Assembly (NCBI GenBank): GCA_021734325.1
Contig: JAIPJF010000014.1
Location: 20,069 to 84,068, forward strand
Origin: Fidelibacterota bacterium
Lineage (GTDB): Bacteria; Fidelibacterota; UBA8477; JABMPR01
Length of the DNA stretch: 64,000 nt
Reading direction: 5' to 3'
Shown: piece after piece, positions 37,297 to 47,606 of the stretch
How positions within the stretch are numbered: the first letter of the stretch is position 1
How the letters are laid out: every line of letters begins with the position of its first letter
Notes under the pieces: generated by a model
Seen by the model: only the letters and a program-made list of their open reading frames with translations
Database searches by the model: none
What the model was told of the DNA's origin: nothing
Program-made: the position numbers and the translations under genes

Positions 37297-39825
37297 TTGA
37301 GTAAGCCAAAACGAATATATCAAATAGCAAAGCAGATTAATATCTCGCACCAGGAGATTGTTAGTTTCCTTAAGGAGAAGGGTTTGGATGTCACAAACCA
37401 CATGAGTCCTGTTGAGGAAGATGTCTATGAATTAATCATGAAAAACTTTGCTACTGACCTTTTTCAGATCGAACAGGATCAAAAGGAATTGGACCGCAAG
37501 GCATTAGAAGACCAGCGCCGTCTTGAAGAAGAAGAACGAATCCGAAAGGCTGAAGAGGTACGAGAAGCACGAGACCTGGAAGAACGCCAGCGTAGGGAAG
37601 CTGAAGATCAACGCAAACAGGAAATTGAAGAGGCCAAACGTCGAGTTGAGCGGATAAAGGTTGATGCCATAGAGCTGGCAATACGTGAGAAAGACGAAGC
37701 AGAGGCCAAGCAGCTTGCTGAAGCTGATGCTGAAAAAGAAAAAGCTGAAAAAGAAAAAGAGAAAGAAGTCAAAAAGGCTTCGAAACCAACCATTCTAAGA
37801 CCTGGGGAAGATGCTGTTGTAGAACTTCCAGAGACGCCTGCTGACAAGATTATCGCCAAAAAAATTGAACGTAAAATTAAGCATGTTGTCAAGACTGGTG
37901 TTGAAATAGATAAATCCAAAAAGGGTAAAAAACGTCGCACCTTTGACCAGAAGGAAGTTGATGCCTCAATCAAGAAGGTCATGACTTCCATGGATACTGG
38001 AAAAAAACGTAAACGTCGCCGTGAAGGCAAGCGGGACGATTTTCCTGAAGATTACGTATACAGGGTCTCTGAGTTTGTCTCGGTCCATGATTTTGCTGAA
38101 CTGATAGAAATTGATGTCGCTGATATTATTGGCAAGTGTATGGACATGGGAATGATGGTAACCATCAATCAGAGAATTGATCAGGATACCATAGAGCTGC
38201 TGGCTGAAGAATTTGAGATAAAAGTAGAATTCGTAGACGATACAGCAACGATTCAGGAAGAAGTGGAAGCCCACGAAGAAGTCGATGAGTCTGAATTGGC
38301 ACCACGACCACCTGTTGTTACCATCATGGGTCACGTGGATCATGGAAAAACCTCTTTGCTCGATTACGTCAGGAAAACAGATGTAATAGCCGGAGAAGCG
38401 GGTGGAATTACCCAGCATATTGGCGCTTATTCGGTTCAGCTCAAAGATGGTAATGTCATAACATTTTTGGATACACCTGGTCACGAAGCCTTTACAGCCA
38501 TGCGTGCCCGTGGTGCCCAGGTAACAGATATTGTCATTATCATTGTTGCCGCAGACGATGCCGTCATGCCCCAGACAATTGAGGCAATCGACCATGCCAA
38601 AGCCGCTGGTGTACCCATCATTTTTGCTATTAATAAGATCGATAAACCAGGTGCTGATCCAGAGAAGGTACGTCGTGAGCTATCTGAACGTAACCTCCTG
38701 GTTGAGAGTTGGGGAGGAAAAATCCCCGATGTCGAGATTTCTGCAAAATTGGGGACAAATGTTGAAGAACTTCTGGATACCATCGTTTTAGAGGCTGAAA
38801 TACTCGATCTGAAAGCTAAACCTTCAGGTATGGCTCGCGGAATTGTGGTAGAATCCCGTCTGGACAGGGGGATTGGTGCCGTGGCGACAGTGTTGGTCAA
38901 TCGTGGCAAACTTAAAATTGGTGATGCCTTTGTTTGTGGTGATTTTTCAGGTCGCGTACGTGCCCTGAAAAATGATCATGGAGACAGGATTAAATTTGCC
39001 GGTCCTTCAACACCGGTTGAAGTGCACGGGTTCAGTGATGTTCCTCGAGCCGGTGATCTTCTGGTGGTCATGAAAAATGACAAAGAAGCTCGTGAGGTTA
39101 GTGTCCAGAGAAGTCAAATCCGTCGTGAACAAGAATTCAAACGCATGCGGCATATGACTCTGGATGAGATATCCCGTCAGATATCTGAAGGGAAGGTCAA
39201 GGAAGTTCCACTCCTTATCAAGGGGGATGTGGATGGTTCGATTGAAGCCCTTGCTGACTCATTCATGAAGTTATCAACGAGTGAAGTTGCCGTTCGCATC
39301 ATTCACCGCGGTATTGGCATGATCAAGGAAACCGATGTTCTCCTTGCTGCTGCATCAAACGCTGTGATTGTGGGATTTAACGTTACTGCAGACAGTAATG
39401 CCCGCCTTATTGCCAAGGCTGAAGACGTAGAGATCCGACATTATGATGTGATATATGCTGCTGTCGACGATATCTATAAAGCACTCGAGGGTCTGCTTGA
39501 ACCTGATATCGAGGAAAAAGAACTGGGTGTGGCCGAAGTTGGTGAATTGTTCAAAATCCCAAAGATTGGAACGATTGCCGGATGTACAGTTATCTCAGGT
39601 GTTGCACGTCGAGATGCCAAAATACGTTTGGTACGTGATGGCGTAGTCATCTTTAAAGGCGAGCTAAATGCCTTGAAACGATTTAAGGACGAGGCCAAAG
39701 AAGTCATGGAAGGAAACGAATGTGGAATTTCTCTGAAAGATTATAGCAAGATCAATGTCGGAGATACCATTGAATTCTATTCCATGGAAATAATCAAACG
39801 CAAATTAGAATCAAGTTCCAAATAG
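37297..39825 (+). CDS. infB: InfB, translation initiation factor IF-2
   Basis: 842 residues. The N-terminal IF2_N domain (RIYQIAKQINISHQEIVSFL) is followed by a highly charged coiled-coil linker rich in Glu, Lys and Arg (about 60-200). The GTPase domain has GHVDHGKTSLLDYVR near 344, DTPGHEA and NKIDKPGAD. Domains II to IV follow, to residue 842. It brings initiator tRNA to the 30S subunit. The start is TTG with AGAGG upstream. Confidence 0.97.
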   Translation: MSKPKRIYQIAKQINISHQEIVSFLKEKGLDVTNHMSPVEEDVYELIMKNFATDLFQIEQDQKELDRKALEDQRRLEEEERIRKAEEVREARDLEERQRREAEDQRKQEIEEAKRRVERIKVDAIELAIREKDEAEAKQLAEADAEKEKAEKEKEKEVKKASKPTILRPGEDAVVELPETPADKIIAKKIERKIKHVVKTGVEIDKSKKGKKRRTFDQKEVDASIKKVMTSMDTGKKRKRRREGKRDDFPEDYVYRVSEFVSVHDFAELIEIDVADIIGKCMDMGMMVTINQRIDQDTIELLAEEFEIKVEFVDDTATIQEEVEAHEEVDESELAPRPPVVTIMGHVDHGKTSLLDYVRKTDVIAGEAGGITQHIGAYSVQLKDGNVITFLDTPGHEAFTAMRARGAQVTDIVIIIVAADDAVMPQTIEAIDHAKAAGVPIIFAINKIDKPGADPEKVRRELSERNLLVESWGGKIPDVEISAKLGTNVEELLDTIVLEAEILDLKAKPSGMARGIVVESRLDRGIGAVATVLVNRGKLKIGDAFVCGDFSGRVRALKNDHGDRIKFAGPSTPVEVHGFSDVPRAGDLLVVMKNDKEAREVSVQRSQIRREQEFKRMRHMTLDEISRQISEGKVKEVPLLIKGDVDGSIEALADSFMKLSTSEVAVRIIHRGIGMIKETDVLLAAASNAVIVGFNVTADSNARLIAKAEDVEIRHYDVIYAAVDDIYKALEGLLEPDIEEKELGVAEVGELFKIPKIGTIAGCTVISGVARRDAKIRLVRDGVVIFKGELNALKRFKDEAKEVMEGNECGISLKDYSKINVGDTIEFYSMEIIKRKLESSSK

Positions 39826-39849
39826 AAATATTCGGATAGATTAACTGAT

Positions 39850-40185
39850 ATGGGAATTGCCAGACAAAAACGAGTAGCAGAAGCAGTGAAAGAAGCTATT
39901 GCTGAATATTTGATACTGAATCTGGCAAATTCTACTCCGGGATTTATCTCGGTGACAAGAGTAAAAATGGCTCCGGATCTAAAACTGGCAACGGTCTATT
40001 TTAGTATCTATGGTAATGAACAGGATATTGCCTTCACTTTTAAGACACTTGAGAGGTATAATAGCCGTATCCGCTATCACGTTGGGCAGGAAGTCCCTCT
40101 GAAATATGTACCTGAACTGCGTTTCTTTATTGATGACTCGTTGGATTACTCATACAAAATGGCTGAAGTGATGAAAGATTTATGA
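39850..40185 (+). CDS. rbfA: RbfA, ribosome-binding factor A
   Basis: 111 residues with the family's type II KH fold: RQKRVAEAVKEAIAEYL, ISVTRVKMAPDLKLATVYFS and VPELRFFIDDSLDYSYKMAE. It helps 16S rRNA 5'-end maturation on the 30S subunit. It follows infB by 24 bp and overlaps truB by four bases. Confidence 0.95.
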   Translation: MGIARQKRVAEAVKEAIAEYLILNLANSTPGFISVTRVKMAPDLKLATVYFSIYGNEQDIAFTFKTLERYNSRIRYHVGQEVPLKYVPELRFFIDDSLDYSYKMAEVMKDL

Positions 40186-40850
40186 TAGGGACCGAGCATA
40201 TTATCAATATCAACAAACCCATGGATTGGACCAGTTTTGATGTTGTGAATAAAATTCGGTATACCACCAGGATCAAAAAGGTGGGTCATGCCGGTACCCT
40301 TGATCCCTTTGCCACAGGCGTCCTGCTCGTCCTGACGGGCAAGAATACAAAACGTCAAAGTGAATTCATGGATCTCCCGAAGACCTATGAGGCAGAGATT
40401 CGTCTGGGGAAACGGATGGATACGGGAGATCGTACAGGTATCGTTATTGATACACAGGAGATCGGTAGCCTGAGCGAAGACAATATTTTGAAATCACTGA
40501 ACAAATTCGTTGGTGAGATTCTTCAGATTCCACCCATGTATTCAGCGAAAAAGGTTGAGGGTAAAACGCTCTATAAACTAGCCCGTAAAGGCAAGACCAT
40601 TGAGCGGGAGCCCTCCAAAGTGAACATATATAACATTGATTTAATATCTTTTACAGGGTCTCTTCTTCAAATACGCGTGAAGTGTGGAAGGGGAACCTAT
40701 ATCAGGGTGCTTGCTGAGGATATTGCCTGCGATCTTGGCACCGTCGCCCATGTTGAAACATTGCAGAGAACGGCGGTAGGAGACTACAGCATAGAGGATG
40801 CATTAAGCATACCTGAGTTTATTGAAAATTGGAAATCATTCGCTGCATAG
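40182..40850 (+). CDS. truB: TruB, tRNA pseudouridine-55 synthase
   Basis: 222 residues. The conserved NINKPMDWTSFDVV and HAGTLDPFATGVLLV motifs hold catalytic Asp41, followed by TYEAEIRLGKRMDTGDRTG and CGRGTYIRVLAEDIACDLG. It is shorter than the E. coli protein (about 314 residues) and lacks its C-terminal PUA-like extension, as in many other bacteria. ATGA overlap with rbfA. No nrnA (DHH phosphatase) gene lies between rbfA and truB. Confidence 0.95.
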   Translation: MIGTEHIININKPMDWTSFDVVNKIRYTTRIKKVGHAGTLDPFATGVLLVLTGKNTKRQSEFMDLPKTYEAEIRLGKRMDTGDRTGIVIDTQEIGSLSEDNILKSLNKFVGEILQIPPMYSAKKVEGKTLYKLARKGKTIEREPSKVNIYNIDLISFTGSLLQIRVKCGRGTYIRVLAEDIACDLGTVAHVETLQRTAVGDYSIEDALSIPEFIENWKSFAA

Positions 40851-41788
40851 AAGATCTGCCTGAACTAACTGGTTCTGTGGCAACCATCGGTAGTTTTGAT
40901 GGCATCCATCGGGGGCACCAGGCATTGATCAGAAAGTGCATACAGGAAGCCCAGGAAAGAAAATTACCCTCCGTGGTGATCACCTTCCATCCCCATCCAC
41001 AGCAGCTTTTGCGAGGGAGGGATGAGCGTCCTATCAGGTTGCTGACTGGTATCGATGAGCGAGCATATCTTATTCAAAAGTATGCTCCCGTGGATATTCT
41101 CCTGGTCCTTGATTTTAATCGGGGATTCTCAAGTATGAGTGCAGATGAATTCGCTGCCAGAGTACTTGAAGGCGTACTTAAGGTTAATCATCTTGTCGTT
41201 GGATATGACCACCGTTTTGGTCACCGGAGAGAAGGTGATGCAACCTGGTTGCAAGAGCGTGGCAAGACACGGGGTTATGGTGTGAGCGTGATCGGCCCGA
41301 TCAACAATGAAGATCACCCAGTGAGCAGTACACTGATCAGAGATCATATTCAATCTGATCGCCTGGATCTGGCAAATGCCATGCTTGGACATGCATACAC
41401 CTTATTCGGAACCGTTGTAAAGGGGGATCAGAGAGGAAAGAGTCTGAGTTTTCCGACGGCGAATGTCGATCCCCATGTGGAAAACAAGCTCTTGCCCAAT
41501 AGAGGTGTTTATTTAAGCCGGGTGTCGACCAGCACGTTTTCAAGTTTTGGGATGTGCAATGTTGGGGTTAGACCTACGTTTAAGGATGGGGAGGAAATAA
41601 CCATTGAAGTACACCTTTTCAATGTTCCGGCAGGAAAGGAAGATATGTATGGTCAGGATGTAACCCTTGAGTTTTTACAAAAACTAAGAGATGAGAAGAA
41701 ATTTTCCAACGTGGATGATTTAATAGAACAATTAGAAAATGATAAAAAAACATGTATAGCGATAATCGAAAATTATCGAAGTGTCTGA
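40829..41788 (+). CDS. ribF: RibF, bifunctional riboflavin kinase/FAD synthetase
   Basis: 319 residues. The N-terminal nucleotidyltransferase has [16 protein letters not shown] near residue 20-35, HPHPQQLL, and a [14 protein letters not shown] site. The C-terminal riboflavin-kinase domain has [15 protein letters not shown] and NVGVRPTF. It makes FMN and FAD. A TTG start inside truB (22-base overlap) gives the expected N-terminus; no ATG fits. No FMN riboswitch is seen upstream, as expected for a gene inside an operon. Confidence 0.95.
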   Translation: MEIIRCIEDLPELTGSVATIGSFDGIHRGHQALIRKCIQEAQERKLPSVVITFHPHPQQLLRGRDERPIRLLTGIDERAYLIQKYAPVDILLVLDFNRGFSSMSADEFAARVLEGVLKVNHLVVGYDHRFGHRREGDATWLQERGKTRGYGVSVIGPINNEDHPVSSTLIRDHIQSDRLDLANAMLGHAYTLFGTVVKGDQRGKSLSFPTANVDPHVENKLLPNRGVYLSRVSTSTFSSFGMCNVGVRPTFKDGEEITIEVHLFNVPAGKEDMYGQDVTLEFLQKLRDEKKFSNVDDLIEQLENDKKTCIAIIENYRSV

Positions 41789-41798
41789 AGGAGGACAT

Positions 41799-42068
41799 AT
41801 GTCAATAACAAAAGAAGAAAAAACAGCTCTGATTAAAGAGTTCGGGGTAGATGAGAAAGATACTGGATCTACCAGTGTACAGGTAGCGATTCTGACAACT
41901 CAGATCCGGAACCTGACGGAGCATTTACAAGCATATAAAAAAGATCATCACAGCCGGCGTGGTCTACTGAAAATGGTTGGTCAGCGACGTCGTTTGTTGC
42001 GCTATCTTCAGAAAGAAGATTTGGCACAGTATAAAGCTTTGATTGAAAAGCTTAATATACGTAAATAG
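41799..42068 (+). CDS. rpsO: 30S ribosomal protein S15
   Basis: The ATG at 41799 gives exactly 89 residues, the usual length, and has AAGGAGG five bases upstream; the longer frame upstream is not needed. Conserved segments are [39 protein letters not shown] and RRRLLRYLQ. It is followed by pnp 14 bp later, the order found in many bacteria. Confidence 0.97.
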   Translation: MSITKEEKTALIKEFGVDEKDTGSTSVQVAILTTQIRNLTEHLQAYKKDHHSRRGLLKMVGQRRRLLRYLQKEDLAQYKALIEKLNIRK

Positions 42069-42082
42069 GAATTGGAGATATT

Positions 42083-44278
42083 TTGATTAAAAGAGAAATG
42101 ATGCTGGGCGGCCGCACGCTTAGTCTTGAAACAGGTCGTATGGCCAAACAAGCGGGTGGATCCGTGCTTGCCATTTATGGTGAGACTGCTGTCCTTGTGG
42201 CAGCAACTGCATCTAAAGATGAAGATCTAACGAAGGATTATTTTCCGTTACAGGTCGAATACAGAGAAAAAAGTTATGCCGGTGGGAAAATACCGGGTGG
42301 CTTTTTCAAACGGGAAGCCAGACCCTCTGACAAAGAGATTCTGAGTGCTCGCATGACAGATAGACCCATCCGTCCACTCTTCCCTGAAAATTTTAACAGC
42401 GAAACCCAGGTGATGATAACTGTTGTCGCCAGTGATGGTGAGAACACAGCAGATACATTGGGTACCATCGGTGCATCCTTTGCACTGTCCATCTCAGACA
42501 TTCCCTGGAATGGTCCTGTTGCCTCTGTCCATGTTGGACGAATTAACGGAGAGCTCATTTTAAACCCAACCTCTTCACAGATTGAAGAATCTGAAATGGA
42601 TGTTACCGTCACTGGTACAGCCACTGATGTTGTCATGGTTGAAGGTGAGGCCAAAGAGGTTTCTGAAGTGATCATGGTTGAAGCCCTGGTCTTCGCTCAA
42701 AAGGCGATTGCAGAGATCGTGGCCTTTCAGCAGAGTATTATCGATGAGATTGCTCCTGTAAAAAGAGTTCTCACTGTGGATAATAGCAAAGACGAGCTTA
42801 AAGCTGCTGTAGATGCGGCCATAGATGAAGCTGAATTGACGAAATTGAACGCGATCATCTTAAAACTCGAACGCCAGGATGCTAGAGGTGCTGCCAGGGA
42901 CGCTCTCCTTGCTAAATTCAAAGAAGAATATCCTGATGATCTTAAGATCGTCGGTGAGGTCTTTGATGGTCGTCTGAAAGCCAATATTCGTGAACAGATC
43001 ATGGCCAAAGGCAAGCGCGTCGATGGCAGGGGATTGAAAGATATCCGCCAGATCACGGCTGAAGTTGGTGTATTGCCCCGTGTCCACGGTTCTGCCCTGT
43101 TTACCAGAGGTGAAACACAGGCCCTTGTCATTGCCACCCTGGGTACAAAACTGGATGAACAGATCATTGATGATGTCGAGCAGGATTATAAAAAGTCCTT
43201 CTATCTACATTACAATTTTCCACCCTATTGTGTTGGTGAAGTTGGTAGAGTAGGATTTACCAGTCGACGTGAAATTGGACATGGAAACCTTGCAGAACGC
43301 AGTCTTAAGAACTTTCTGCCAGCAAAGGAAGATTTTCCGTATACCGTGAGATTGGTGTCCGAGATTCTTGAATCAAACGGTTCATCATCCATGGCCAGTG
43401 TTTGTGGTGGTTCTCTGGCGCTCATGGATGCCGGTGTTGGTCTCAAAAAGACAGTTGCCGGTATTGCCATGGGATTGATCAGTGATGGGAAACGTTTCGC
43501 GGTCTTATCAGATATACTCGGCGATGAAGACCATTATGGTGATATGGATTTCAAGGTTACCGGTACCAGGGATGGTATCAATGCCATCCAGATGGACCTG
43601 AAGATCGAAGGAATCAGTGCTGAGCTCATGACGGAAGCCCTCCTACAGGCTAAAGAAGGTCGTGAACATATCATTGGTATCATGGAAGCATCATTACCAG
43701 CTCCTCGTGAAGACGTCTCAAAATATGCGCCTCGTTTTATCAGTATCAGGATCAAACCTGAGCAGATTGGTGATGTGATCGGTCCACAAGGGAAGATCAT
43801 TAAGGCAATTCAGGCTGATACAGGAGCCACTGTTGAGATCGATCAGGAAGGTATTGTCTTTATCTTTGCACCTGATACTGTATCAGCCGAGGCTGCTGCA
43901 GAACGGGTAAACGGTATCGTCAGAGTCCCTGTAGCCGGTGAAGAATTTGAAGGTGAAGTCATGCGTCTTATGACCTTTGGAGCCTTCGTTGAGTTCTTAC
44001 CTGGTAAGCAAGGTCTGGTTCACATCAGTGATCTTGAATATAGACGTGTTGAAAAAGTTGAGGATATTCTCAAAGTGGGAGACAAGGTTAGGGTTAAGCT
44101 CATGGAAGTTGACGATTCCGGTCGTTACAATCTGAGCCGCAAGGCCTTGCTGGAAAAACCTGAGGGTTGGGTGGAGCCAGAGAAGAAACCTCGTCCACCT
44201 CGTCGTGATAGTCGAAGTGGTGGCGGTGATCGGGGAGGAAGGGATCGCGGTCCACGTCGCGATAACAACCGACGGTAA
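42083..44278 (+). CDS. pnp: Polynucleotide phosphorylase
   Basis: 731 residues. Two RNase PH domains flank the helical domain; the second has RGETQALVIATLG and SDILGDEDHYGDMDFKVTG. The KH domain is near residue 555-610 (IGDVIGPQGKIIKAIQADTG) and the S1 domain near 625-695 (GEVMRLMTFGAFVEFLPGKQ, LVHISDLE). The tail is rich in Arg, Gly and Asp (RRDSRSGGGDRGGRDRGPRR), which may aid RNA binding. It degrades RNA 3' to 5' with phosphate. Start TTG, consistent with the conserved IKREMMLGGRTLSLETGRMA N-terminus. Confidence 0.97.
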   Translation: MIKREMMLGGRTLSLETGRMAKQAGGSVLAIYGETAVLVAATASKDEDLTKDYFPLQVEYREKSYAGGKIPGGFFKREARPSDKEILSARMTDRPIRPLFPENFNSETQVMITVVASDGENTADTLGTIGASFALSISDIPWNGPVASVHVGRINGELILNPTSSQIEESEMDVTVTGTATDVVMVEGEAKEVSEVIMVEALVFAQKAIAEIVAFQQSIIDEIAPVKRVLTVDNSKDELKAAVDAAIDEAELTKLNAIILKLERQDARGAARDALLAKFKEEYPDDLKIVGEVFDGRLKANIREQIMAKGKRVDGRGLKDIRQITAEVGVLPRVHGSALFTRGETQALVIATLGTKLDEQIIDDVEQDYKKSFYLHYNFPPYCVGEVGRVGFTSRREIGHGNLAERSLKNFLPAKEDFPYTVRLVSEILESNGSSSMASVCGGSLALMDAGVGLKKTVAGIAMGLISDGKRFAVLSDILGDEDHYGDMDFKVTGTRDGINAIQMDLKIEGISAELMTEALLQAKEGREHIIGIMEASLPAPREDVSKYAPRFISIRIKPEQIGDVIGPQGKIIKAIQADTGATVEIDQEGIVFIFAPDTVSAEAAAERVNGIVRVPVAGEEFEGEVMRLMTFGAFVEFLPGKQGLVHISDLEYRRVEKVEDILKVGDKVRVKLMEVDDSGRYNLSRKALLEKPEGWVEPEKKPRPPRRDSRSGGGDRGGRDRGPRRDNNRR

Positions 44279-44287
44279 ACTGCTGAA

Positions 44288-45538
44288 GTGACATCACTTC
44301 GTAGACAGACTACATTATCGAACGGACTGACCATCGTTACTGAAACGGTGGACACAGTCCGTTCGGTTGCTTTAGGCATCTGGGTTCAGGCTGGCAGTCG
44401 CTATGAACCACTAGAACTGGCTGGAATCTCACATTTCCTGGAACACACGGTATTCAAAGGTACAACGAGTAGGTCAACCTACGATATTGCATCTGGACTG
44501 GAAAGCGTCGGGGGTCATCTGAATGCTTTCACCTCCAAAGAGTACACCTGCTATCATGCTCGCTTCCTGAGTGAGTATCTGGAAGATGCAGTTGATGTCT
44601 TATCCGATCTTCTCCTTCATCCAACTTTTCCTGAAGCTGAGATCGAGAGGGAAAAATCGGTTGTCCTGGATGAATTGCGGGATAGTCAGGATGTGCCTGA
44701 AGAGATAGCCTTCGAAAATTTTGAGGCATCCCTGTATCCTGACAATGCTCTCGGGAAACCCATTCTTGGAAATGAAGCATCCATCAAATCCTTTAATCCA
44801 GATAAATTAACCAGCTATCTTGATCGCCATTATGGTCCTGAAAATTCATTCATTATTGCTGCCGGGTACGTCGATCATGATGAATTGGTAAGTATGATAA
44901 CGGAACGCTATGACCGTCAACCCAGCAATGGGAATCATTATGACGCATATGATAGTACAAACTATCAAGCAGGTCGCGATATTCAAACCAAGGACATTCA
45001 GCAAAGTCATTTGATCGTGGGACTACCAATTTTCTCCGTTTTTGATGAACGCAGGTATGATATTGCCGTCCTCAATTCAATATTGAGCGGAGGAATGAGT
45101 TCAAGGTTATTCCAGAATATTCGCGAGGCACATGGTGTTGCCTATCAGATATTCTCATTTGTAAATTTGTATCGTGATACAGGTTCATTTGGAATTTACC
45201 TCGCCACTGATCCGGTGAAACGTGAACAGGCCCTCGATCTTACACTCCAGGAGTTGGAAAAGATGGTCAAGGAACCTGTGAACCAGGATGAATTGGAAAA
45301 AGTTAAGGCTCAATATAAATCAGGCATTGTCATGGGGGATGAATCCATGGAGCGACGTATGATGAGACTTGGCCGCCAGCAGATCTATTATGGTGAAAAT
45401 ATCAGTCTGGACAAATTTCTAGAGAAAATAGAGCAGATTGATGTTGGCAGAATTCATACATTGGCACGGGAATTGTTCAATCAGGAAATGTATTTTACTA
45501 GTATATTGGAACCTTCCAATGGACAGTTAATCTCATAG
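44288..45538 (+). CDS. M16-family zinc peptidase (processing-peptidase-like)
   Basis: 416 residues. Inverted zinc motif HFLEH (His49, Glu52, His53) with the third ligand Glu in the EREKSVVLDEL region near residue 122-126. The C-terminal half is the inactive homologous domain with YVDHDEL and LNSILSGGMSSRLFQNIRE. This class, next to pnp in many bacteria, resembles mitochondrial processing peptidase beta; the natural substrate is generally unknown. Start GTG, 9 bp after pnp. No signal peptide. Confidence 0.9.
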   Translation: MTSLRRQTTLSNGLTIVTETVDTVRSVALGIWVQAGSRYEPLELAGISHFLEHTVFKGTTSRSTYDIASGLESVGGHLNAFTSKEYTCYHARFLSEYLEDAVDVLSDLLLHPTFPEAEIEREKSVVLDELRDSQDVPEEIAFENFEASLYPDNALGKPILGNEASIKSFNPDKLTSYLDRHYGPENSFIIAAGYVDHDELVSMITERYDRQPSNGNHYDAYDSTNYQAGRDIQTKDIQQSHLIVGLPIFSVFDERRYDIAVLNSILSGGMSSRLFQNIREAHGVAYQIFSFVNLYRDTGSFGIYLATDPVKREQALDLTLQELEKMVKEPVNQDELEKVKAQYKSGIVMGDESMERRMMRLGRQQIYYGENISLDKFLEKIEQIDVGRIHTLARELFNQEMYFTSILEPSNGQLIS

Positions 45539-45547
45539 GAGGCGGAA

Positions 45548-46663
45548 ATGATCGTCGGATTGCCAAAAGAAATTAAAACCAATGAAAATCGTATTGCAAT
45601 GACACCCGGTGGGGTTGAATTGGTCGTTAGTCATGGTCACCAGGTTATCGTTGAAAAGGATTGTGGAATAAACAGCGGCTTTACAAATGAAATGTATGCA
45701 AAAGCCGGTGCAAGTATTGAACCAGAAATTGACGTGATTTGGAAAAAAGCAGACATGATCGTTAAGGTCAAGGAACCGCAGGCAGTTGAGATTGCCAGGA
45801 CCCGACCTGGGCAGATCGTATTTACCTATTTTCACTTTGCCGCTGACAGAGATCTGACAGAAGGCTTTTTAAAGACCAATGCTTGGGCTGTGGCATACGA
45901 AACCATTGAAAACAAACTGGGTAAACTTCCCCTCCTGGAACCAATGAGTGAAGTTGCCGGACGGATGGCTACCCAGGAAGGCGCCCGCTTTCTTGAGCAT
46001 AAAAGTGGCGGACGCGGCGTGCTTCTTGGTGGTGTCCCAGGTGTTAGACCCGGTATCGTCATGGTTCTTGGTGGTGGTATCGTCGGAACCCACGCTACCA
46101 AGATTGCAGCCGGTATGGGTGCTCAAGTGTTTATTCTGGATGTGAATCTTGAAAGACTCCGGGAACTTGAGGACATTATGCCGAAAAATGTGACGACCGT
46201 TTACAGTTCACCTGCCAATATTCGCGAATTATTGCCATCTGTTGATCTTGTTGTCGGAGCAGTTTTATTACCTGGAGCTAAAGCACCACGGTTAATCACC
46301 CGCGATATGCTCAGTTTGATGAAAAAGGGTTCAGTTATTGTTGATGTGGCCGTTGATCAGGGTGGATGTGTTGAAACCTGTCGTCCCACGACCCATGCGG
46401 ACCCGACCTTTGTTGTTGACGGAGTCGTCCATTATTGTGTAGCTAATATGCCAGGAGCAGTACCGTATACTTCGACCATTGCATTGACCAATGCCACCCT
46501 TCCATACGTTGTAAAATTGGCAAACAATGGTGTCAAGGCAGCGCTCAAAGCAGATGCTGGTTTTGCTCTTGGTTTGAATATGATCGATGGTAAAGTGACC
46601 TGTGCTGCCGTGGCAGAGGCTTTTGGTCTGGAGTACACGCCCGTCGAGGAAGTGTTAAACTAA
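45548..46663 (+). CDS. ald: Alanine dehydrogenase
   Basis: 371 residues, normal length. N-terminal MIVGLPKEIKTNENRIAMTP, catalytic Lys in VKVKEPQ near residue 75, catalytic His in FTYFHFAAD near 96, the NAD-binding VMVLGGGIVGTHATKIAAGM near 172, and VDQGGCVETCRPTTH. It interconverts alanine with pyruvate and ammonia using NAD. AGGAGG precedes the ATG. It follows the M16 gene by 9 bp and probably shares its message. Confidence 0.96.
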   Translation: MIVGLPKEIKTNENRIAMTPGGVELVVSHGHQVIVEKDCGINSGFTNEMYAKAGASIEPEIDVIWKKADMIVKVKEPQAVEIARTRPGQIVFTYFHFAADRDLTEGFLKTNAWAVAYETIENKLGKLPLLEPMSEVAGRMATQEGARFLEHKSGGRGVLLGGVPGVRPGIVMVLGGGIVGTHATKIAAGMGAQVFILDVNLERLRELEDIMPKNVTTVYSSPANIRELLPSVDLVVGAVLLPGAKAPRLITRDMLSLMKKGSVIVDVAVDQGGCVETCRPTTHADPTFVVDGVVHYCVANMPGAVPYTSTIALTNATLPYVVKLANNGVKAALKADAGFALGLNMIDGKVTCAAVAEAFGLEYTPVEEVLN

Positions 46664-46666
46664 GTT

Positions 46667-47443
46667 TTGCGATTCCCTGTCTTCAACAGGGGCCTGGTGT
46701 ACCACAAGGTCTCTGAAGGTCGTGAGTGGGGACTTACAACAACGACGCCGACTCAATTTAAAGCCCAGGTGGAAGCGCTCGCTCATCTGGGCTTTACCTT
46801 TTCCCGAATTCAGGAATACAAAACAGCAGAAGATCAGATATTCATGACCTTTGATGACGGTTATGCCTGCATCAAAGAACATGCAGCACCCATTCTAGAT
46901 GCAATTGGGGGAGTAGCCACAGTCTTTGCGATTACTAACTATGTCGGTAAAAAGAATAGCTGGGATTATTTTTCTGAATCAAAGCAGGTTGATCACATGA
47001 ATTGGTCCGAGCTCAGAGAACTTCATGAAATGGGATGGGAGATCGGATCTCATGGATGCAGTCATCGTAGATTGCTCAACCTGGATGATAAAAATATCAA
47101 GCAAGAGCTGCGGACGTCAAAGAAAGAGTTAGAAGACAAATTGGGTGCTCAAGTCACCACTTTTTGTCCGCCTTTTAATGCCTGGAACAGTGATCTCCTG
47201 TCACAAATAGAGCAGGCGGGATATACGAGAGTGGCGATCTCTTATCCGCTAAACGGATTACCAAAATGGTCAGGTATGTTTATTCCTCGACTGGGTGTAT
47301 ATCTTCATGATGCTTTGCCATTATTTTTAGGAAAAATATTTGCCAACCCCTTTTCACCCATACAGGTTTTACAACAGCAGCTGATCAATCTAGCTGGTGA
47401 TGGCAATATCCTGGAGAATTGGCTTAAACCGCCACTTAGGTGA
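46667..47443 (+). CDS. Polysaccharide deacetylase family protein
   Basis: 258 residues with the NodB-homology motifs: MTFDDGYA near residue 65 with the catalytic Asp pair, SHGCSHRRLL near 127 with metal-binding His residues, and FCPPFNAWNSDLL near 166. It removes N- or O-acetyl groups from glycans. No signal peptide is evident, so its place in the cell is uncertain. TTG start three bases after the ald stop; N-terminal FNRGLVYHKVSEG is a typical family beginning. Confidence 0.87.
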   Translation: MRFPVFNRGLVYHKVSEGREWGLTTTTPTQFKAQVEALAHLGFTFSRIQEYKTAEDQIFMTFDDGYACIKEHAAPILDAIGGVATVFAITNYVGKKNSWDYFSESKQVDHMNWSELRELHEMGWEIGSHGCSHRRLLNLDDKNIKQELRTSKKELEDKLGAQVTTFCPPFNAWNSDLLSQIEQAGYTRVAISYPLNGLPKWSGMFIPRLGVYLHDALPLFLGKIFANPFSPIQVLQQQLINLAGDGNILENWLKPPLR

Positions 47444-47606
47444 TTGCAATTACCTGGGGTCATACCCACCCTTATCAAAACATCTCTGTTCCTGTGGGTT
47501 CACCCATTGGAAGACAGATGCCAGCATATGACTGATCCAGGCACACCAGACTGCCACTGGCCATAGCTATCGCATGGTTCGAATATATGAATCTGTGTAT
47601 ATGGTG

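Noticed and set aside
37608..38030. 140-residue Ser-rich minus-strand frame
   Set aside because: Antisense to the charged linker of infB; the Ser/Phe bias is the complement of Glu/Lys codons.
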